Shown here piece after piece: positions 1-6,010 of a stretch of DNA of 6,398 nucleotides (its first letter is position 1; the number at the start of each line of letters is the position of its first letter). Source of the stretch: Bdellovibrionales bacterium (GTDB taxonomy: Bacteria > Bdellovibrionota > Bdellovibrionia > Bdellovibrionales > JAMPXM01). The DNA is taken from contig SXSP01000175.1 in assembly GCA_005792225.1 (NCBI GenBank), positions 1 through 6,398 of the forward strand, written 5' to 3'. The notes beneath the pieces were generated by a model. It was not told where the DNA came from and did not search any database. It saw only the letters and a list, made by a program, of their open reading frames with translations. Made by a program: the position numbers and the translations under genes.

Positions 1-439
1 GGACCGTTCCGCGATTGGGCTTTTCGCTATCGCTCACGCTGTCGGGAATGTAGAGCCCACCGGGTGTACGGTTGGAAACACCCGTTCTTTGAATCAAGAC
101 ACGATCATCGAGGGGCGAGAAGAGTTTCGCCAGAGCACCAGTTGGCGCCTTCTTCGATGCGATCATCTTCGGTACGACTTTCGAAATCGCGGCTTTCACT
201 TTCGACAGTTGCCCCTTGAGCTTTCCGACTGCCGACTGCGATTTTGCCGCAGCTTTCTTAGGCGCCGCCTTCGCGGATTTTTTTGCCGTGGCTTTCGCGG
301 GCGTCTTTGCGGTCGTCTTTGTGGACTTCTTGGCGGAAGCCGCTTTCTTTGACGGCTTGGCCGTTTTCTTCGTCGCCTTCACCGATGACGTTTTCTTTGC
401 CTTTTGAACTTTTGCCTTCTTCTTCTGCGCTTTTGCCAT
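1..439 (-). CDS. groES: GroES-domain co-chaperonin with histone-H1-like N-terminal extension (partial, 3' end outside window)
   Basis: The reading frame is open from an ATG at 439 to the left edge, giving 146 residues. Residues 1-66 are about two-thirds Lys plus Ala (25 Lys, 19 Ala) with Thr, Ser and Pro, like the C-terminal tail of histone H1. Residues 67-107 stay basic and look helical, and the first acidic residue is D111. From P109 the sequence matches the start of GroES: PLDDRVLIQR, then a mobile-loop-like stretch with TPGGLYIPDS, then KPNRGTV. In GroES this loop carries the hydrophobic tripeptide that docks on GroEL; here it would be LYI. Normal GroES is about 95 residues and starts at this point, so the basic part is an added domain. 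A Shine-Dalgarno AAGAGG lies 6 bases before the ATG. GroES caps the GroEL folding chamber in the cytoplasm; the basic tail suggests nucleic-acid or other polyanion binding, which is inference. Whether groEL follows is not visible. Confidence 0.9.
   Translation of the reverse strand, partial: MAKAQKKKAKVQKAKKTSSVKATKKTAKPSKKAASAKKSTKTTAKTPAKATAKKSAKAAPKKAAAKSQSAVGKLKGQLSKVKAAISKVVPKMIASKKAPTGALAKLFSPLDDRVLIQRTGVSNRTPGGLYIPDSVSDSEKPNRGTV
242..439 (-). other. Lysine/alanine-rich H1-like low-complexity coding tract
   Basis: This stretch encodes residues 1-66 of the GroES-domain protein. It is built from irregular Lys-Ala-Lys-Lys, Lys-Thr-Ala-Lys and Ala-Pro-Lys-Lys units with no acidic or aromatic residue and almost no bulky hydrophobic residue. 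The units are not exact DNA repeats and both Lys codons are mixed, so this is protein-level low complexity rather than a tandem repeat. Such tracts bind DNA non-specifically in eukaryotic H1 and bacterial H1-like proteins. DNA binding here is inferred from composition only. Confidence 0.8.
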
Positions 440-474
440 GGCCAACCTCTTCAAGATCCCTTCAGGATCAAACT

Positions 475-503
475 TTGACTAAATGAACGAGCAACTCTAT
501 TCT
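475..503 (+). promoter_or_regulatory. Candidate sigma-70-type promoter for the PBP1b-type gene
   Basis: TTGACT (475-480) is followed after exactly 17 bases by TATTCT (498-503), matching consensus at 5 of 6 and 4 of 6 positions. Transcription would begin near 510 and run about 65 bases to the TTG start at 575. It occupies almost the same bases as the opposite-facing candidate promoter, so polymerase could probably occupy only one at a time. Confidence 0.4.
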
Positions 504-506
504 CAA
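478..506 (-). promoter_or_regulatory. Candidate sigma-70-type promoter for the GroES-domain gene
   Basis: On the minus strand, TTGAGA (506 to 501) is followed after 17 bases by TTTAGT (483 to 478). These match the -35 and -10 consensus at 5 of 6 and 4 of 6 positions. Transcription would begin near 471, leaving a leader of roughly 30 bases before the ATG at 439. Found by eye; the -10 box is weak. Confidence 0.35.
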
Positions 507-537
507 TCCCCGAGAACGGCAACCATGTGACGCATTC

Positions 538-552
538 CACGATGACATCGTG
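538..552. promoter_or_regulatory. Perfect 15-base odd palindrome in the PBP leader, candidate operator
   Basis: CACGATG and CATCGTG are exact reverse complements around a single central A at 545. The site ends 22 bases before the TTG start at 575 and lies downstream of the candidate promoter, a suitable place for a dimeric repressor to block transcription. As RNA it could form only a small hairpin (5-base stem, 5-base loop). The binding protein is unknown. Confidence 0.4.
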
Positions 553-574
553 CCGATGAAGAAAGACACGCGCC

Positions 575-3013
575 TTGAACAACGATCCCGCCGCTCCTAA
601 GACTTCGCAGCCTCCGCCTCATGAGCCGCCCCGCGGGGCACGTGCCCGACGCCTTTGGGTCAAGCGAGTTCTCTTGTCGTTGGCCATCATCGTTGGGATG
701 GCGGCGCTCGCATTCGCGATCTGGGTCTTTCAGTTGGATCGCGGCATCCAGGCTCGCTTTGCGGAGAAAAGGTTCGCACCGCCCGTGGAATTTTATTCGG
801 CGGCGGAGCGCGTACGAGCCGGTGGTTCCTACCCCGCGCGATACTTTGAGTCGTTTCTCATCGATAAAAACTTTCGCACGAGAAGCTTCGGTCAGCCGAT
901 CCAGGCTGGTGATTACTCAATCTGGAATAGCGCGGAATGCACGACACTCGTCGGAACACCTCCCGCTCCCCCCGAGGGTGCGGCTGCGTCTTCCCTCACG
1001 GACGGGGGCGCAGAACCCGCACCTCCTCCACCCGCGATCGATCGATGCGTCGCTTACCGGAACTCAACTCCCACGGTCCCCGGCGAAACCGAGCCGGTGC
1101 AAGTGATCGCGCTCGCGGCCGACGGTCGAGTGCTCGGCGTTTACGCGGGAGATCCCCCGAGACAAGTTGAATCCGTGCGCATCGAGCCCGAGCTCTTCGC
1201 CCAGTATTATGGCGAGAGCCCGGTTCTGCGAAAGATCGTCAGTCTCGGAGAAACACCAACGATGTGCCTCAATGCGCTCCTCGCGATTGAGGATTCGCGG
1301 TTCCTCGAACATTCCGGAATCAGCGTGACGAGCCTCATTCGTGCGCTCCTCGTGGATCTGCGAACCGGTCGTCGTGCTCAAGGCGGCAGCACGATCACCC
1401 AGCAGCTCGTAAAGAATTATTTCCTTACCGAAGAGCGTACACTGAAGCGCAAGCTCACGGAAATCGTGATGGCTTTCCTCGTCGAGCGGCACGCGAGTAA
1501 GGACGAGATCCTCGAAACCTATATCAATCTTATTTACATGGGCCAGAATGGTCCGTTCCAAGTTCGCGGCTTCGCGGCGGCGAGCGAACATTACTTCAAT
1601 AAGCCGCTTCACGATCTCGGTCTCGATCAGTGCGCGCTCGTCGCGGCGGTCCTCAATAGCCCGGGACTCTACAATCCTTTTAAATCTCCGGATCGTTCGA
1701 TGGCCCGTCGGGCCCTCGTGATCGATAGGATGTTGAGCCTCGGCATGATCAATCGGGATGAGGCGGAGCGCGCGAAAGCAGCCCCGCTTCCCACACGCCC
1801 GCAACGCGTTTTGACCGAACCCGCGCCTTACTTCGTCCAGGCCGTTCGGCGCGAAATCTCCACCCGCGGAATCGACGAGAGCGAGGGGCTTCGCGTCTTT
1901 ACCACTCTCAATCTGCGAGCCCAGGAGGCGGCCCAACAAGCCGTGCGAAGCGGCCTCGATAATCTCGAGAAGAACAACGCTACAGTTAAAAAAATCAAAG
2001 CTTCCGGCAAGAGTCTCGAAGCGATGCTTCTCTCATCCGATCCGGGAACCGGTGAAATTCAAGCGCTCGTCGGCGGTCGCGGTTATCTCGCCACGCAATT
2101 CAACCGCGCGATCGACAGTCGTCGTCAGGTCGGCTCGGTCATGAAGCCGTTCACTTACCTGACCGCGTTCGAGAGTCTGACGCCTGATGGTCAGCCCTAC
2201 ACTCCGCTGACACTCCTCAAGGATGAACCCACGACGCACAAATTCGAGCGCCAAACGTGGCGCCCGCAAAACTACGACGGCACCTACAACGGCGAAGTCC
2301 CATTATTCTGGTCGCTGAAGGAGTCGCTGAACGCGGCCACCGTCAATCTCGGAATGAGCGTCGGGCTCAGCAACATCATCGACACGACCCGAAGGCTCGG
2401 TGTCACATCACGCATCGAGAAATATCCATCGCTCACGCTCGGCGCCTTTGAACTCTCGCCCTCTGAAGTTCTCGGTGCCTACGGTGCTCTCGCGCGAATG
2501 GGGAATCGCGCTCCCCTCACTTTGCTCGACCGCATTGAAAACTTGAACGGGCAAGAACTCTACCGCTTCGAAGCTTCGCATGAGCAAGTCGTCGCACCCG
2601 AGGCGACGGCGCAACTCGTGGGTGTGATGAAACAATCGATCCTCACCGGCACGGGACGTGGAGTTCTCGCCAACGGCTTCACCCACCCCGCAGCCGGTAA
2701 AACAGGAACCACAAACGATAAGAAAGACGCCTGGTTCGCCGGCTTCACTCCGTATCACGCGGCCGTCGTCTGGGTCGGTTATGATGACAACACCTCCCAC
2801 AATCTCACCGGCGGCAGCGGCGCCGTCCCGATTTGGGCATCCTACATGCGCTCGTATGCTTCCATCTTCCCCGCCGACGATTTCGCGTGGCCCGAGGGCG
2901 TGGAACGGGTGACCCTGACTCCCGAGCAACAAACGTCATTCGGGGTTCCGGAAAAAAAGAACCAAGAACTGACCCCGATCGAATTGATCTTCCGGCGCGG
3001 CCAAGCTCCCTAG
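575..3013 (+). CDS. mrcB: Bifunctional class A penicillin-binding protein, PBP1b type
   Basis: An 812-residue inner-membrane protein that polymerises lipid II into glycan strands and cross-links the peptides in the periplasm. The order is a basic, Pro-rich cytoplasmic tail (1-31), one membrane helix (about 32-53), a UB2H-like region (about 68-190), a GT51 glycosyltransferase (about 215-390) and a transpeptidase (about 480-760). The GT region has the EDSRFLEHSG motif with catalytic E239, GGSTITQQLVKN, and E296 at the place of the second catalytic glutamate of E. coli PBP1b. The transpeptidase has S521-V-M-K524, S584-L-N586 and K709-T-G711. Length and similarity along the whole protein fit PBP1b rather than PBP1a. 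The start is a TTG: the frame has a stop at 557-559, no earlier start is available, and later starts would remove the basic tail. A weak purine stretch (GAAGAAAGA) precedes it. Oddity: a Pro/Ala/Gly loop inside UB2H flanked by C122 and C158. It is transcribed alone, divergently from the GroES-domain gene. Confidence 0.96.
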   Translation: MNNDPAAPKTSQPPPHEPPRGARARRLWVKRVLLSLAIIVGMAALAFAIWVFQLDRGIQARFAEKRFAPPVEFYSAAERVRAGGSYPARYFESFLIDKNFRTRSFGQPIQAGDYSIWNSAECTTLVGTPPAPPEGAAASSLTDGGAEPAPPPPAIDRCVAYRNSTPTVPGETEPVQVIALAADGRVLGVYAGDPPRQVESVRIEPELFAQYYGESPVLRKIVSLGETPTMCLNALLAIEDSRFLEHSGISVTSLIRALLVDLRTGRRAQGGSTITQQLVKNYFLTEERTLKRKLTEIVMAFLVERHASKDEILETYINLIYMGQNGPFQVRGFAAASEHYFNKPLHDLGLDQCALVAAVLNSPGLYNPFKSPDRSMARRALVIDRMLSLGMINRDEAERAKAAPLPTRPQRVLTEPAPYFVQAVRREISTRGIDESEGLRVFTTLNLRAQEAAQQAVRSGLDNLEKNNATVKKIKASGKSLEAMLLSSDPGTGEIQALVGGRGYLATQFNRAIDSRRQVGSVMKPFTYLTAFESLTPDGQPYTPLTLLKDEPTTHKFERQTWRPQNYDGTYNGEVPLFWSLKESLNAATVNLGMSVGLSNIIDTTRRLGVTSRIEKYPSLTLGAFELSPSEVLGAYGALARMGNRAPLTLLDRIENLNGQELYRFEASHEQVVAPEATAQLVGVMKQSILTGTGRGVLANGFTHPAAGKTGTTNDKKDAWFAGFTPYHAAVVWVGYDDNTSHNLTGGSGAVPIWASYMRSYASIFPADDFAWPEGVERVTLTPEQQTSFGVPEKKNQELTPIELIFRRGQAP

Positions 3014-3018
3014 ACGTC

Positions 3019-3033
3019 TTGTTTATTAAACAA
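3019..3033. repeat. Perfect AT-rich 15-base odd palindrome after the PBP gene
   Basis: TTGTTTA and TAAACAA are exact reverse complements around a central T at 3026, five bases after the PBP stop codon. It is too AT-rich to be a strong terminator and has no following U-tract. It may be a protein-binding site or the end of a processed transcript. No function is assigned. Confidence 0.4.
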
Positions 3034-3064
3034 AATTAAGTTGCACAGGCGATGCTCGCGCCTT

Positions 3065-3118
3065 ACGACCTCGCCTCTTCGTGTCCTTCGGACTCGCTTT
3101 GAGGCGTGAGGTCGTTTT
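3065..3118 (+). terminator. Bulged stem-loop terminator after the PBP gene
   Basis: The left arm ACGACCTC-GCCTC (3065-3077) pairs with GAGGC (3101-3105) and GAGGTCGT (3108-3115), leaving a 2-base bulge (GT, 3106-3107). The loop carries a second hairpin, GTCC-TTC-GGAC (3083-3093). A run of four T (3115-3118) follows the stem, as in Rho-independent termination. It lies about 50 bases after the PBP stop, so the next gene is probably transcribed separately. Apart from this and the palindrome at 3019, the 260-base gap between the two genes shows no gene and no convincing promoter. Confidence 0.6.
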
Positions 3119-3261
3119 CTCACCCCAGCCCTTCTCTCATCGGGACACATTGGCCCCCGATCTCGAACACGAATCTTTGACTCTCACTAAAAGCTCTCTT
3201 CAGTGAACGCGTGTAGTTTTCCGCCTGTCCAATTCAAGGACCAGACCCAACCATCCACATG

Positions 3262-3267
3262 AGGAGG
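3262..3267 (+). promoter_or_regulatory. Shine-Dalgarno sequence deciding the start at 3274
   Basis: AGGAGG, a complete anti-16S match, sits 6 bases before the ATG at 3274. An in-frame ATG at 3259 overlaps it and has no such site of its own, and starting there would put Arg-Arg-Lys-Ile ahead of the signal peptide. The downstream ATG is therefore the start. Confidence 0.85.
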
Positions 3268-3273
3268 AAAATC

Positions 3274-4020
3274 ATGAAGAAATCATTCTCGTTTTTAGCA
3301 GCGTTTCTCGTCGCCCTTGGCTTTGCGAACGCTCAGACAGATCAGCCTGGATTCTATCCTGGATTCACTTACGGCGACGGCGGAAAACAAGAACAGCCAA
3401 AAGAAGACGACCAGCAAAAAGACGAACAGCTTCCTAAAAAAGAGGAGCAAAAAGACGATTCAAAGCAGGATGACAAATCCTCTGAGCAACCTAAACAAGA
3501 ACAACCGAAAAAAGAAGAGCCCAAAGAAGAGCGGACCAACGAAGAGCAAACCAAACAGCACGAAGCCGGCCACGCACTCGCTAAACTTCAAAAGGTGAAC
3601 AACATCGAAATCGAGTTCGCTCAACTCGTTCTCGATCGCGTCCAGAATGCTTCCGTTCGCGAGTATGCCCAAATGATGATCGACCATCATACGAAGGCGA
3701 ACTCGGAGCTTGAGCTCTTCGTTCAAAAGCTCGGCATTCAACTTGACGAATACCAGCCGCAGACTCCGAGTGAGCACAAGGAGCAAGAAAAGGTCCTCGC
3801 CATTCGTGAAAAGCTCACGAAACTCTCGGGTTCGGAGCTCGATCGCTTCTACATCAACTCACAAATCAAAATGCACAAAAAGGTTTGGCTCATGATGCGC
3901 GCGAAGCGCTCGAAAATCAAAGACGCCGACTGCCGCGAATTCCTGGCAAAACAACTGAAAGTCATTAAAGAACACTACGTTGAAGGCAAAAAAGTCCGCA
4001 AAGCCCTAAAGTCTCGCTGA
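3274..4020 (+). CDS. Exported DUF4142-domain protein with charged linker
   Basis: A 248-residue protein. Residues 1-20 are a Sec signal peptide (MKK, a Phe/Leu/Ala core, then ANA before Q21), so it should reach the periplasm or beyond. Residues about 37-95 are a disordered linker made almost wholly of Glu, Lys, Gln, Asp and Pro. Residues about 96-243 fit DUF4142, a four-helix ferritin-like domain: N109-N110 start the first helix, MMIDHH carries H138/H139, the GSELDRFYINSQIKMHKK segment carries H201, and the last helix carries KEHY with H234. These histidines lie at the conserved DH, H and H positions of the family. The biochemical role of DUF4142 is not established; metal binding is only suggested by the fold. 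The gene is monocistronic, with a terminator on each side. The linker uses many AAA and GAA codons, which lowers local GC. Confidence 0.9.
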   Translation: MKKSFSFLAAFLVALGFANAQTDQPGFYPGFTYGDGGKQEQPKEDDQQKDEQLPKKEEQKDDSKQDDKSSEQPKQEQPKKEEPKEERTNEEQTKQHEAGHALAKLQKVNNIEIEFAQLVLDRVQNASVREYAQMMIDHHTKANSELELFVQKLGIQLDEYQPQTPSEHKEQEKVLAIREKLTKLSGSELDRFYINSQIKMHKKVWLMMRAKRSKIKDADCREFLAKQLKVIKEHYVEGKKVRKALKSR

Positions 4021-4034
4021 GCCGCGGCAAGCAA

Positions 4035-4070
4035 AAGGTACGCCGTACCGCATGCGGTACGGCGTACCTT
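4035..4070. terminator. 36-base perfect palindrome, bidirectional terminator between convergent genes
   Basis: The left half (4035-4052, from AAGGTACGCC to CCGCA) is the exact reverse complement of the right half (4053-4070). Each half also contains a 13-base odd palindrome (GGTACG-C-CGTACC at 4037-4049, and GGTACG-G-CGTACC at 4056-4068). On the plus strand TTCTTCT follows (4069-4075); on the minus strand TTTT (4036 to 4033) follows. It lies 14 bases after the DUF4142 stop and 3 bases after the lipoprotein stop (4076-4074), which fits termination in both directions. Confidence 0.8.
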
Positions 4071-4073
4071 CTT

Positions 4074-4706
4074 CTAATCTCGGAGCCGCAGGACACCCTT
4101 CGCATTGAGAGGCGTGGTTGCCGGGATCGATCGCAACACAACTTGAAAAGAGAGTGCCTTCATGACCGAAAGCATTTGTTGCTGGGATAGAGCGGTGTTG
4201 TCGAGTATAAATCCGCCATTCTCGAAGGAGATCGAGGCTCGAGATTGCCCATCGAGATCTCCGAGCGCAGCCCGGACGTTCGGCAAATAGTGAAGTTTAA
4301 AGCCCTTTGCGCGAGCCGCATGGACATCCAGAGACATCTGCGAGAGCAAAATTCCTTGGGGAAATTTATCGATCTCGCTCACCGAGTAGGTCCCGTTTCC
4401 ATTCTGTTGCTCCAAGAAGGTACGGCCGTCGACGATGCACATTTGCCCGAATGGAATGAATCCTTGAGTGGGGATTGAGGTCGTGGCGGACCTGGGGCCC
4501 AGCTGGATTTGCACAGTCTTCAGAATCATGTTGCCGCTCCAAGGCGCGGAGATCGCAGGAACTACGACTTCGTAAGTTCCTTGCAAATCCTGAGGAACGG
4601 TCGCGAGCGAGTGGGCACAAAAGGGCTTGCGCACTTGCCCGTTACAAGCGGAAAGCGACAGGCAGCTGAGAACGAATAAGCAAGTGAGACAACGACGGAA
4701 ACTCAT
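4074..4706 (-). CDS. Predicted lipoprotein of unknown function
   Basis: A 210-residue protein with a lipoprotein signal peptide: basic start (R4, R5), hydrophobic core, and lipobox L-S-A-C with C21 as the lipidated residue. N22 follows it, and without Asp at +2 the E. coli rule predicts the outer membrane. The mature part looks beta-rich (LQGTYEVVVP, ILKTVQIQLG, ASISFENGGFIL) and has C30 and C90, which could form a disulfide. I recognise no family. The ATG overlaps the stop of the preceding gene as ATGA, with GAGGTG four bases ahead, so its translation is coupled to the 431-residue secreted protein and the two probably act together at the envelope. It is the last gene of the operon. TAG is its stop codon. 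Confidence 0.85.
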   Translation of the reverse strand: MSFRRCLTCLFVLSCLSLSACNGQVRKPFCAHSLATVPQDLQGTYEVVVPAISAPWSGNMILKTVQIQLGPRSATTSIPTQGFIPFGQMCIVDGRTFLEQQNGNGTYSVSEIDKFPQGILLSQMSLDVHAARAKGFKLHYLPNVRAALGDLDGQSRASISFENGGFILDNTALSQQQMLSVMKALSFQVVLRSIPATTPLNAKGVLRLRD

Positions 4707-4716
4707 TTTTCACCTC
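4703..4716 (-). promoter_or_regulatory. ATGA stop/start overlap and RBS, secreted protein to lipoprotein
   Basis: The TGA of the upstream gene (4705-4703) shares two bases with the ATG of the lipoprotein gene (4706-4704). GAGGTG (4716-4711) lies four bases before the ATG. This arrangement usually gives translational coupling. Confidence 0.75.
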
Positions 4717-5998
4717 GAACAAGGCTGAGGACGGGAATGTCAGTTCTCACGGGAGAAGAGTCCGTTCGATAGAGGGAGTAATGGGTCTCACTGGGCTTTG
4801 CCTTCAGCATGGTCGCATTTCCAACTTTATCGGTCAGAACGACCTCCAAAACTCGCGTGAAACCAGAGTTGAGCCGTTTGGGATCCACGGCGATTTCGAA
4901 ATCTCGCCCGCGCAGCTCATCTTCATACAAAACTACGGACCCGCGCCTCGCACCCTCGGCCGTCGAATCGAGAATAAGCTCCCCGCTCGCCAGCTCAATT
5001 GGAGAATCGATGATGAGCCGAACCGAAGTCTTCCTCTTTCCCAAGGACATGGACTTGATTTCGGGGGCACGTCGGATAGGCGCTGGATTGTCGACTTCCG
5101 GCGCGGCGTAATTGATGTCGTACTTAGGATTTCCCAAGCAGGTGAGCCGCTGCTTTGCCTCGCGGCTGGAATCGTTGCAGGTGAGCGATGGAGCCCCCGA
5201 TGGTGAGAGTGACAGCGATGTGATGACGAGCCCATCCTTCGCGAAACGCTCGGTGACGGGAACACAAACGCGAAAGGAAGTTTCTTTTTTGATCCACGTC
5301 ACGGTCTTGAAAGACCAATGCGCGTGCGCACCTTTCACGTCAATTCGGTTCAGCGTCTCATCGTCGAAGTTGTTTTTAAGGAGATCAACCTCGATCAGAT
5401 AACAGGCCTGACTCCCCACTTTGTATTTCCTGTTGGCCTCGCTCTTAATCGACAAGATCTTCGGCATTCCAGACGGGCGGCGGATTGTCGTCAAGATCGT
5501 ATCGATTTCACTTGCGCCATTGACCGTTTGATCACGGATGACTTCGATACGGACAACTTTCTTTTCGTCGGAGAAGTAATATTCGAAACTACGAGTTCTC
5601 CCACTTCCAATGAAAACCTGATTAGATACATACCCGATGGAGAAATCGGGATTGCTGATTTCTTTCCAAACCAACGAGGGATGGAGCCTCGTAATCTCTC
5701 GACGGAGCTCCAGGTCGGTTGACGCTGGAAACGGTGAAAGAAACGTGAAGTATGCGGTCGAGGACTTTTCCGAACCCGCTTTCGCGAAGTTAGAAACGCT
5801 CCATCGATCGACTTCGTTCGCCGAAGGGGTTTGACGTTCCCACTGCCAATCTTTCGGGAATCCAAAGCGGAAGTCGAATTCAATCTGCGTTTTGAAGTTG
5901 AAGTTTCCAACCGAGGTTCCGGCGCCCGCCGGCGCACCGGCCATCATTAGAATCAAACAAAAAAAGTGGATCATCCGCGCCGCACCCGACCGCATCAT
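4703..5998 (-). CDS. Secreted multidomain protein of unknown function
   Basis: A 431-residue protein. Residues 1-26 are a signal peptide: basic start, core IHFFCLILMMAGAPAGA, likely cleavage after A26. There is no lipobox. Residues about 30-174 contain an alpha/beta stretch (aromatic-rich start, YFTFLSPFP, FEYYFSDEKKVVRIEVIRD, IDTILTTIRR) that resembles small PsbP/DUF1795-like domains; this is a weak resemblance. Residues about 176-300 look like a beta domain with C199, C245, C274 and C287, possibly two disulfides. Residues about 310-400 look Ig-like, with the common ending TDKVGNATML. The gene starts inside the stop of the TIGR02147 gene (ATGA) with AGAGG seven bases upstream, and ends overlapping the lipoprotein gene. 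I know no named family. A periplasmic or surface role with the lipoprotein is inferred from gene order. Confidence 0.85.
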   Translation of the reverse strand: MMRSGAARMIHFFCLILMMAGAPAGAGTSVGNFNFKTQIEFDFRFGFPKDWQWERQTPSANEVDRWSVSNFAKAGSEKSSTAYFTFLSPFPASTDLELRREITRLHPSLVWKEISNPDFSIGYVSNQVFIGSGRTRSFEYYFSDEKKVVRIEVIRDQTVNGASEIDTILTTIRRPSGMPKILSIKSEANRKYKVGSQACYLIEVDLLKNNFDDETLNRIDVKGAHAHWSFKTVTWIKKETSFRVCVPVTERFAKDGLVITSLSLSPSGAPSLTCNDSSREAKQRLTCLGNPKYDINYAAPEVDNPAPIRRAPEIKSMSLGKRKTSVRLIIDSPIELASGELILDSTAEGARRGSVVLYEDELRGRDFEIAVDPKRLNSGFTRVLEVVLTDKVGNATMLKAKPSETHYSLYRTDSSPVRTDIPVLSLVRGEK

Positions 5999-6010
5999 TT
6001 CATCACCTCT
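5995..6010 (-). promoter_or_regulatory. ATGA stop/start overlap and RBS, TIGR02147 gene to secreted protein
   Basis: The TGA of the TIGR02147 frame (5997-5995) overlaps the ATG at 5998-5996. AGAGG (6010-6006) lies seven bases before that ATG and supports it as the start. A second in-frame ATG follows immediately (5995), so a start one codon later is possible. Confidence 0.75.

Noticed and set aside
455..469. Small hairpin GATCC-CTTCA-GGATC in the leader of the GroES-domain gene
   Set aside because: Only five base pairs and no extension; too weak to call a regulatory element such as an RNA thermometer.
89..486. Plus-strand open frames rich in Arg, Phe and Leu
   Set aside because: They are the complement of the Lys/Ala-rich tract of the GroES-domain gene; Lys and Ala codons read backwards give Phe, Leu, Arg and Gly.
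1064..1939. 291-codon open frame on the minus strand opposite the PBP gene
   Set aside because: It lies wholly antisense to the conserved glycosyltransferase and transpeptidase coding region. Its composition is that of a mirrored frame and it has no recognisable domain.
3177..3205. TTGACT as a -35 box for the DUF4142 gene
   Set aside because: The -35 match is good, but at 16-18 bases spacing there is no acceptable -10 box (TCAGTG at best), so no promoter is called.
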